From assembly GCA_965216645.1 (NCBI GenBank), contig CBDCGJ010000028.1:62001-126000 (forward strand): a stretch of DNA of 64,000 nt. The letters run 5' to 3'. A program made the position numbers and the translations under genes. This document shows, one piece after another, positions 57,875 through 64,000 of this stretch. Source of the stretch: CBDCGJ01 sp965216645. Lineage in GTDB: Bacteria; Pseudomonadota; Alphaproteobacteria; GCA-2731375. The notes beneath the pieces were generated by a model. It was not told the DNA's origin, made no database searches, and saw only the letters and a list, made by a program, of their open reading frames with translations. Each line of letters starts with the position of its first letter. The first letter of the stretch is position 1.

Positions 57875-58540
57875 ATGCCCCTCGCCAACGATCCTCTGGT
57901 TTTTGCCTTGCCGAAAGGCCGCATCCTGAAGGAAGCGATGCCGCTTCTCGCCGCCGCCGGTATCGAGCCGGAAGCCGATTTCGATGATCCCTCCTCGCGT
58001 CGGCTGGAGTTCGCCACCAATATCCCGAATCTGAAAATCATCCGGGTACGCAGTTTCGATGTCGCCACGTTCGTCGCCTTCGGCGCGGCCCAGCTCGGCA
58101 TCGCCGGCAATGACGTCCTGCTGGAATTCGACTATTCCGAAATCTTCGCCCCGATCGATTTGGATATCGGCCATTGCCGTCTCTCCGTGGCGGAGCCGGT
58201 CGAGCTTTCCGCGGACGACGATCCCAGCCGATGGAGCCACGTGCGCATCGCCACCAAATATCCCAAGGTGACGCGCGAACATTTCGCCCGCCGCGGAGTC
58301 CAGGCGGAATGCATTAAGCTGAACGGCGCCATGGAGCTCGCGCCCGGCCTGGGCCTTTGCCGCCGGATCGTCGACCTGGTCTCTACCGGCGCCACGCTCG
58401 AGGCCAATGGATTGGCCGAGATCGAGAAGATCGCCGACGTCACTTCGAGACTGGTGGTCAACCGGGCCGCCTTCAAGACCCGGCCGGACGAGATCGGCGG
58501 TTGGATCGACCGGTTCAGAGAGATCAAAGATGCCGCTTAG
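57875..58540 (+). CDS. hisG: ATP phosphoribosyltransferase, short form
   Basis: 221-aa catalytic subunit that starts histidine biosynthesis (ATP + PRPP). The N-terminal LVFALPKGRILKEAMPLLAA, the PRPP-binding region (ELAPGLGLCRRIVDLVSTGA with the E-x-A-P-x-L-G motif) and VTSRLVVNRAAFKTRP fit the short HisG form, which lacks the C-terminal regulatory domain and requires HisZ. hisZ is not in the window. It starts at the ATG 57875 and overlaps hisD by 11 bases. Confidence 0.95.
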   Translation: MPLANDPLVFALPKGRILKEAMPLLAAAGIEPEADFDDPSSRRLEFATNIPNLKIIRVRSFDVATFVAFGAAQLGIAGNDVLLEFDYSEIFAPIDLDIGHCRLSVAEPVELSADDDPSRWSHVRIATKYPKVTREHFARRGVQAECIKLNGAMELAPGLGLCRRIVDLVSTGATLEANGLAEIEKIADVTSRLVVNRAAFKTRPDEIGGWIDRFREIKDAA

Positions 58541-59825
58541 GTTGGACAGCAGAGACGACGACTTTGCCGACCGCTTCGCGGCGTTTCTCGCCAACAAGCG
58601 GGAAACTGCGGTCGACGTGGCCGACACGGTCGTCGAAATATTACGCGATGTCCGAAGCCGCGGCGACAAGGCCGTGCTTGAATACACAAATCGGTTTGAC
58701 CGGACGGAATTCACCGCCGCCGATCTCCGCATTAGTGTCGCCGAACGCGATCGCGCCGCCGCCCAATGCGGCACGGACGATGTCGCGGCGTTGAAATTCG
58801 CGGCGGCACGGATCGAAAGCTACCACCGCAGACAAATGCCGCAGGACGAGCGCTTCGTCGACAACGACGGTGTCGAACTCGGGCATCGCTGGACTGCCAT
58901 CGACGCGGTGGGCCTCTACGTCCCGGGCGGTTTGGCGGCCTATCCCTCGTCGCTGCTGATGAATGCCATTCCGGCGCGGGTGGCGGGCGTGCGCCGCGTG
59001 GCGATGTGCGTGCCGACGCCCGACGGCAACCTGAACCCGCTTGTGCTAGCCGCCGCCAAGATCGCCGGTATTGAGGAAATCTATCGCGTCGGCGGCGCCC
59101 AGGCGATTGCCGCCCTGACCTACGGCACCGACACCATAGCCCCGGTCGACAAGATCGTCGGACCCGGCAATGCCTATGTTTCCACCGCCAAGCGCCAGGT
59201 CTTCGGCACCGTCGGCATCGACATGACGGCCGGCCCTTCCGAGATACTGGTTCTGTCCGATGGACAAAGCGACCCGGATTGGATCGCGGCCGACCTGTTG
59301 TCCCAGGCGGAACATGACAGCGCCGCGCAATCTATCTTGATTACCGATGACGGCGACTTTGCGGACAAGGTCGTCACCGCGGTCGACCGAGGGATGGAGA
59401 CGTTACAGAGCCGAGAGATCGCAGCCGCCAGTTGGCGGGACAATGGCGCGACGATCGTCGTAGACGATTTGCAAGCCGACGCGCCGCCGCTGATCGACCG
59501 AATCGCGCCGGAACATCTGGAAATCGCTCTCGACGAACCTGAAACTCTGCTGTCGAAAATCCGACATGCCGGCACGGTCTTCCTGGGCCGGCACACGCCC
59601 GAAGCGATCGGCGATTATGTCGCTGGCACGAACCATGTCCTGCCGACGGCGCGCAGCGCGCGCTTCTTCTCCGGCCTGACGGTGATGGAATTCGTCAAGC
59701 GGACCAGTATCGTCCGTTGCGACCCGGCTTCATTGGCCCGGATCGGACCGGCCGCTGTCACGTTGGCCGAGGCCGAGGGCCTGCCCGCCCACGCTCTCAG
59801 CGTGTCGGCCCGGCTTGACGGGTGA
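58530..59825 (+). CDS. hisD: histidinol dehydrogenase
   Basis: 431-aa zinc enzyme for the last two steps of histidine biosynthesis (histidinol to histidine with two NAD+). The core has AVGLYVPGGLAAYPSSLLMN, VDKIVGPGNAYVSTAKRQVF and SEILVLSDGQSDPDWIAADL. The zinc ligand His appears in LLSQAEHDSAAQSILI, and EHLEIALDEPETLLSKIRHA and GTNHVLPTARSARFFSGLTV follow. Starts at 58530 inside the end of hisG. Confidence 0.96.
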   Translation: MPLRLDSRDDDFADRFAAFLANKRETAVDVADTVVEILRDVRSRGDKAVLEYTNRFDRTEFTAADLRISVAERDRAAAQCGTDDVAALKFAAARIESYHRRQMPQDERFVDNDGVELGHRWTAIDAVGLYVPGGLAAYPSSLLMNAIPARVAGVRRVAMCVPTPDGNLNPLVLAAAKIAGIEEIYRVGGAQAIAALTYGTDTIAPVDKIVGPGNAYVSTAKRQVFGTVGIDMTAGPSEILVLSDGQSDPDWIAADLLSQAEHDSAAQSILITDDGDFADKVVTAVDRGMETLQSREIAAASWRDNGATIVVDDLQADAPPLIDRIAPEHLEIALDEPETLLSKIRHAGTVFLGRHTPEAIGDYVAGTNHVLPTARSARFFSGLTVMEFVKRTSIVRCDPASLARIGPAAVTLAEAEGLPAHALSVSARLDG

Positions 59826-59829
59826 TGTC

Positions 59830-60303
59830 GTGAGCGCCCCCTTCAAGATCGTCAAAATCAGCCTCGACGAGCGCACCGTGATCCGCCGTTCGCCGGACGT
59901 CGAGCATGAACGAAAGGTCGCGATGTACGATCTGCTGGAGGAAAATTTCTTCAAACCCAGCGGCGACCTGAACGGCCCGTTTCACGTCTATCTCGGCATG
60001 GAGGAAACCCGTCTGGTCCTCGATATTCGCGCCACGGACGAAAGCGAACTTTCGAAGGTGCGATTGTCGCTGACCCCGTTCCGTCGGGTCATTCGCGACT
60101 ACTTCGCGATTTGCGAAAGCTACTACAACGCCATCAAGTCGGCATCCCCGTCGCAAATCGAAGCCATCGACATGGGCCGCCGCGGTCTTCACAACGATGG
60201 CTCCGCCCTGCTGCGCGAACGCATCGCCGAGCATGTGGAGATCGACATGGAAACCGCGCGCCGCCTGTTCACGCTGATATGCGTGCTACAGATCCGAGGT
60301 TGA
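59830..60303 (+). CDS. UPF0262 family protein
   Basis: 157-aa soluble protein starting at a GTG a few bases after hisD. Conserved segments are FKIVKISLDERTVIRRSPDV, DHFRPL-like LSLTPFRRVIRDYFAICESY, YYNAIKSASPSQIEAIDMGR and RRGLHNDGSALLRERIAEHV. The UPF0262 family is restricted to alphaproteobacteria and always lies between hisD and a low-MW phosphatase gene, as here. Function unknown. Confidence 0.93.
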   Translation: MSAPFKIVKISLDERTVIRRSPDVEHERKVAMYDLLEENFFKPSGDLNGPFHVYLGMEETRLVLDIRATDESELSKVRLSLTPFRRVIRDYFAICESYYNAIKSASPSQIEAIDMGRRGLHNDGSALLRERIAEHVEIDMETARRLFTLICVLQIRG

Positions 60304-60310
60304 CGTCGGG

Positions 60311-60754
60311 ATGCTCAAACAGCCGGCCAGCGTGCTTTTCGCGTGCACCTACAATTCGGTACGCTCGCCAATGGCGGAAGGGATCACGAAGCATCTGGTC
60401 GGGACACGTATTTATGTCGATTCCGTCGGCGTGCGCAGCCAGATACCGAACGGCTACGCCATCGCCGTCATGGACGAAATCGGCATCGACATAAAAAACC
60501 ACAAGGCAAAGACCTTCGATACTTTGGCCGACAGCTCGTTCGATCTGATCATTACCATGTCGCCCGAAGCGCAGCACCGGGCGGTGGAATTGACGCGAAC
60601 CTTGTCCGTGGATCTCGAATATTGGCCAACCTACGATCCCACCGCGGCACGCGGCGGTCGAGCGGAAATGCTGACCAGTTTTCGCCAAATACGCGATGAC
60701 CTTTTCGAGAAAATACGCCGAAGATTTGCCGAATTCGAACCGCCAAATCATTAG
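60311..60754 (+). CDS. low molecular weight phosphotyrosine phosphatase family protein
   Basis: 147-aa enzyme with the P loop near the N-terminus, LFACTYNSVRSPMAEGITK (C-x5-R, Cys nucleophile), and the general acid region near EYWPTYDPT. The fold is that of LMW-PTP and arsenate reductase (ArsC-thioredoxin type). The position after UPF0262 and before infA is standard in alphaproteobacteria. Whether it is a phosphotyrosine phosphatase or an arsenate reductase cannot be decided by sequence alone. Confidence 0.88.
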   Translation: MLKQPASVLFACTYNSVRSPMAEGITKHLVGTRIYVDSVGVRSQIPNGYAIAVMDEIGIDIKNHKAKTFDTLADSSFDLIITMSPEAQHRAVELTRTLSVDLEYWPTYDPTAARGGRAEMLTSFRQIRDDLFEKIRRRFAEFEPPNH

Positions 60755-60844
60755 ACGCGAAGTAAGTAATTTTTCAAAAACCTTGATTTTTTACCGGTTT
60801 TCTGAGCATTTTCACCGCACCATTAACCAACTATAGGAGATGTA

Positions 60845-61063
60845 ATGGCAAAAGAAGAACTATTGGAGTTTCCCGGCACGGTAACAGAGCTTTTACCGAA
60901 TGCCATGTTCCGGGTTGTTCTGGAGAACGACCATGAAGTTCTGGCCCATACTGCGGGTAAGATGCGCAAACACCGCATCCGTGTGCTCGCCGGCGACAAG
61001 GTCCTGGTTGAGATGACTCCCTATGACCTGAGCAAAGGCCGCATTACCTACCGTTTTAAATAA
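60845..61063 (+). CDS. infA: translation initiation factor IF-1
   Basis: 72-aa OB-fold factor that blocks the ribosomal A site in initiation. Sequence MAKEELLEFPGTVTELLPNA and GKMRKHRIRVLAGDKVLVEM are diagnostic, ending GRITYRFK. Normal length. GGAG lies five bases before the ATG. Preceded by a 90-base AT-rich spacer that probably holds its promoter; maf follows 17 bases later. Confidence 0.98.
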   Translation: MAKEELLEFPGTVTELLPNAMFRVVLENDHEVLAHTAGKMRKHRIRVLAGDKVLVEMTPYDLSKGRITYRFK

Positions 61064-61080
61064 TCGAACGACGCCCGGCC

Positions 61081-61695
61081 GTGGCGGCACCATCTTCATC
61101 GTCTTCGCGGCCCAGTCAGAAATTGGTGCTGGCTTCCGCCTCGCCCCGGCGACGTGAGCTTCTGGCTCAGATCGGCGTCACGCCGGACCTGATCGAAGCG
61201 GCGGATATCGATGAAACGCCCGAACGGGACGAAAGCGCGCCGGCGCTGGTCGTCCGCTTGGCACGCGGAAAATGCGAGACTGTCGCCGCCTCCCACGCCG
61301 ACGCTTTCGTCCTGAGCGCCGATACGATCGTGACGGTCGGCCGCCGCATCCTCGGCAAAGCGGCGGACGAGACAGAGGCCGGCCGCTATCTGGACCTGAT
61401 TTCCGGGCGACGTCATCAAGTTCTCACGGCCATCTGCCTCGCGGCACCGACGGGCAAAGCAAGCCATCGCCTGATCCGCAGCACCGTGGCCGTCAAACGG
61501 CTAAGCCGGCGCGAGCGGGATTGGTATCTGGCGTCCGGCGAATGGCGGGACAAGGCGGGCGCCTATGCCATACAAGGCCTTGCCGGCGCCTTCGTTGACC
61601 GCGTCAACGGCTCCTACAGCAATATTGTCGGCTTACCGCTGAAGGAGACGGCCGGTCTCCTCGAAGGCCTGGGATACCGTGTGTTCGGGCAATGA
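61081..61695 (+). CDS. maf: Maf-like nucleoside triphosphate pyrophosphatase
   Basis: 204-aa house-cleaning NTP pyrophosphatase. The Maf signature is LVLASASPRRRELLAQIGV (with the S-A-S-P-R-R motif), then FVLSADTIVTVGRRILGKAA (the D-T catalytic region) and LISGRRHQVLTAICLAAP. The C-terminal AYAIQGLAGAFVDRVNGSYS is well conserved. Starts at a GTG. It overlaps the following rng-like gene by 4 bases. Confidence 0.94.
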   Translation: MAAPSSSSSRPSQKLVLASASPRRRELLAQIGVTPDLIEAADIDETPERDESAPALVVRLARGKCETVAASHADAFVLSADTIVTVGRRILGKAADETEAGRYLDLISGRRHQVLTAICLAAPTGKASHRLIRSTVAVKRLSRRERDWYLASGEWRDKAGAYAIQGLAGAFVDRVNGSYSNIVGLPLKETAGLLEGLGYRVFGQ

Positions 61696-62804
61696 CAGCC
61701 GAGATCTTGATCCACAATGATCCTCTGGGTGTCATCGCAATACGTGGCCGCCAAGGCGCTATTGAAGAGATCGGCTACGAATTACACCAGCGTCCGAATT
61801 TGGTCGGCAACATCTATCTCGGCCGCGTCGACAGTGTCGAGCCGGCGACGGGCGGCGCTTTCATCGAGCTTGGTGCCGACGGCCGCGGTTACCTGCCCCG
61901 CAAACGCTGGCCGAAGGATATCCAGGAAGGACAGGCCATCGCGGTCGAAGTCGACCGCCCCTCCGCGCCGGACAAACTACCCCGTTTGAAACGAGCGGTG
62001 ACGGCAACCGAAGGGGCCACCCCACCGTCTTTGCTGCGGGCCCGTCCAGGCCTGGCTGAACGAATGCTTCGGGAGAATGCCGGAGACGCGGCAACGCTGA
62101 CGACAAATGATGGCCGGATCGCCGCGTGCGCCCGCGACCTCGGTTATGAGGCCGCCGTCCAGACCGGTCACGCATTCTTCCCTGACGACCTTGGCTTCGA
62201 CACGGCGTTGGACGCCGTATTATCCAACCGCCTCACGCTCCCGAACGGCGGCGATATCGTAATCGAACAAACGGCGGCGTTGACGGCCATCGACGTCAAT
62301 AGCGGGAAAGCGGATCACGCGTCCGGCGCAACCAACGCGCTCGCCGTCAATATGACCGCGGCTGACTTGATCGCGCGGCAACTATGGCTGCGTAATCTTT
62401 CGGGTATCATCGTTGTCGACATGCTCCGCCTTCGCCGGCAGCCGGATCGCCGGCGGGTTCTCAACCACTTTGCCGATGTATTGGACGACCGTTGCAGTCT
62501 CGGCGGCTATACCTCTACCGGTCTCATCGACCTGACGCGGCAGGCCGACGGGCCAGCACTCGACCAAGGTTTCGCCCGGCTTGTCGCCGTCAAGCGCGCG
62601 GTGGCAGAACTGACGGCGTCCGCCCGTCCCGGCCGCCGCTATCGGCTCATCGCCGCCCCGGCGGTGATAACGGCCCTCGAAAAACTCCGCGATGAGAGTG
62701 ATGGCGAGCTTGCGCTCATTCTCCGCGACACCGAATTAGCGACGATGTCAAATGCAGCCCTGACCGACTGGCGCGTCGACGCGCTCCAGCCGAATCTGGG
62801 CTAA
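61692..62804 (+). CDS. ribonuclease E/G family protein, short
   Basis: 370-aa endoribonuclease of the RNase G/E family. The N-terminal S1-type domain is RPNLVGNIYLGRVDSVEPAT with AFIELGADGRGYLPRKRW. The catalytic DNase I-like subdomain keeps both metal-binding Asp motifs, ALTAIDVNSGKADHA and GIIVVDMLRLR. The length of 370 aa is shorter than full RNase G (about 490); the Zn-link CPxCxG region is absent. Such short RNases are common in alphaproteobacteria after maf, where yacG normally follows. Here yacG is missing. Likely rRNA or mRNA processing. Confidence 0.87.
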   Translation: MTAEILIHNDPLGVIAIRGRQGAIEEIGYELHQRPNLVGNIYLGRVDSVEPATGGAFIELGADGRGYLPRKRWPKDIQEGQAIAVEVDRPSAPDKLPRLKRAVTATEGATPPSLLRARPGLAERMLRENAGDAATLTTNDGRIAACARDLGYEAAVQTGHAFFPDDLGFDTALDAVLSNRLTLPNGGDIVIEQTAALTAIDVNSGKADHASGATNALAVNMTAADLIARQLWLRNLSGIIVVDMLRLRRQPDRRRVLNHFADVLDDRCSLGGYTSTGLIDLTRQADGPALDQGFARLVAVKRAVAELTASARPGRRYRLIAAPAVITALEKLRDESDGELALILRDTELATMSNAALTDWRVDALQPNLG

Positions 62805-64000
62805 GGGGCGTAGCCGAAATCCTTGCCCAGTTCCGCCTTCATGTGCGGTCTGCAAACCTCAAGCCAATCCGCCTCATTCTCCATGGTCACCGAGACGGCG
62901 CGCACCATGAATGTATCCGGTTCCGCAACCCCTGCGGGACAAGAACCGTTGTCGCGATACTCGGCAATGGCCTGCAACAGTAATTTACGCGCCGAAATCA
63001 CGCCGGCGTCGCTGGCGCAAAGATTTTCCTTGGTCCGATCGTAAATGGGCATGACACCGGACTGGCAAGCGGCGTCTTGGACCCAAAGCCCCGGCAGACC
63101 GGAAAAATATGTCGTCTGCTGCAAATCATAATCGAACCGGTAGCCATTTTCCGGCGTGAACTTTGTCCAGAAGTCCGCATAGGGTGTCGACGACGGCTGC
63201 GGCGCGTAACAGTTGCGGCTGGCATGGCCGGTCTCCCGCCCCTTATGCCCGTCCATCATCAAGGCGCGGGAGCGCGGATAGAACGCCTCCGTCGGTGTAT
63301 AGGAGAACATGAGGCAGAGGGTATGTTCGTCATCCATCGGTACCCAGGCATGGCCGCTCAATTCCGGATATTTCGACTGCGGCGGGACCAGCGTCCAGAA
63401 CGGCAGCATGAATTGATTGACCCGCCAATAACTGTTGCTGTCCTTGGTCTCCCGTCGCGACGCGATGCTGAGGCCGAACGGCTGGCGTTCGATCTTAAAC
63501 ACCGGGCTCAAATCCTGCGCCGCGATCCAGTCGTTGATGGCCCCTTGCCCGTCGATGCGGGAATGCAGGATCGGCGCATGCGCGGAATCAATTTCTCCCT
63601 CCAGCGCCTGCAGCCAATTGCATTCCTGAACCCGGAATGTGACCACGCTGTTTTCGCGCGGCACCAAGTTCCATTCGACATCCGGCAGCGGCGGCGGGCG
63701 CATCCCGCTCGGGGCCCATATAGGTCCAGAGAACGCCGTTGCGCTCGACGCAGGGGTATGTGGCGGCCTTGATTCGTTGCTTCAGCCGCGCCGGGTCGGG
63801 GACAGACGGGACGTCCATCAGATGGCCCTCAACGTCGAACTTCCAGCCGTGATAGACGCAGCGCAGGCCGCATTCCTCATTTCGGCCATACATCATCGGC
63901 GCACCCGCGGTGGGGACAAGCATTGGCGATCAGCCCCGGCCGACCCCGACTGTCGCGGAAGGCGACGAGATCTTCCCCGAGCAGTTTGATCCGCTTGGGC
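62801..64000 (-). pseudogene. Rieske ring-hydroxylating oxygenase alpha subunit, interrupted by two frameshifts; 5' end off window
   Basis: The minus strand encodes a Rieske oxygenase in three pieces. Frame one, from the edge at 64000, gives KRIKLLGEDLVAFRDSRGRP and NACPHRG (first half of the Rieske CxH). A single extra base in the G run at 63904-63906 shifts it to MMYGRNEECGLRCVYHGWKF, which holds the second CxxH. A second extra base in the C run at about 63711-63714 shifts into the catalytic domain, DVEWNLVPRENSVVTFRVQE to the stop (62801). Removing one base from each run restores a single continuous protein. The C-terminal part resembles LigXa/phthalate-oxygenase-like enzymes. Either a decayed gene or two homopolymer sequencing errors. 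Confidence 0.85.

Overview
The window looks like chromosomal DNA from a free-living, high-GC alphaproteobacterium, most likely in or near the Rhodospirillales. The evidence is the set of lineage-typical neighbourhoods: tsaB-rimI-mucR-fur-miaB-phoH on the minus strand, and tRNA-Thr - murA - DUF2948 - hisG - hisD - UPF0262 - low-MW phosphatase - infA - maf - rng on the plus strand. These two housekeeping blocks sit at the ends of the window (1-4.4 kb and 55.7-62.8 kb). I see no IS element, integrase, CRISPR array or rRNA operon. Placement is inferred from gene content and order only.

Layout. 1-4.3 kb: housekeeping (phoH fragment, miaB, fur, mucR, tusA-like, rimI, tsaB). 4.4-10.8 kb: AhpD-like protein, class IV aminotransferase, an S24-type repressor divergent from a small phage-like protein, pyrD, an MFS transporter and a GST. 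10.9-15.1 kb: two acyl-CoA dehydrogenases, a TetR regulator and an enoyl-CoA hydratase. 15.2-18.0 kb: two convergent orphan membrane histidine kinases. 18.3-22.0 kb: nitronate monooxygenase, ADP-forming acyl-CoA synthetase and a SpeH-type AdoMet decarboxylase. 22.2-26.2 kb: a five-gene hydantoin operon (PadR regulator, degenerate Nudix protein, D-carbamoylase, D-hydantoinase, hydantoin racemase). 26.2-32.0 kb: hemN and a tightly coupled methyltransferase / GT-C / GT2 / creatininase-like operon. 32.1-39.6 kb: small-molecule catabolism (nitronate monooxygenase, TauD, VOC proteins, enolase-superfamily enzyme, NAD epimerase, PilZ, D-aminoacylase).

The most informative region is 39.6-47.6 kb. An ECF sigma factor and its zinc anti-sigma factor (RpoE-ChrR type, with every known ChrR zinc ligand at the expected spacing) lie divergent from an operon of flavin amine oxidase, DUF1365, Cfa-like methyltransferase, MFS and DUF3833 genes. 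This resembles the singlet-oxygen response and furan-fatty-acid genes of Rhodobacter. Three promoter-like sites share TGATCC-N16-CGTA: one before rpoE, one before the divergent lipid operon, and a third before a secreted fasciclin/RTX protein. The third suggests that an extracellular FAS1-RTX protein belongs to the photo-oxidative regulon.

47.7-55.4 kb carries accessory genes: SnoaL-like proteins, an MFS transporter, a MacA-MacB type exporter whose adaptor has an unusual insert, a LysR regulator with a palindrome at its start codon, and a secreted protein with two Ltp repeats, a domain known from phage superinfection exclusion. The right edge holds a Rieske oxygenase alpha subunit broken by two +1 homopolymer frameshifts (62.8-64.0 kb).
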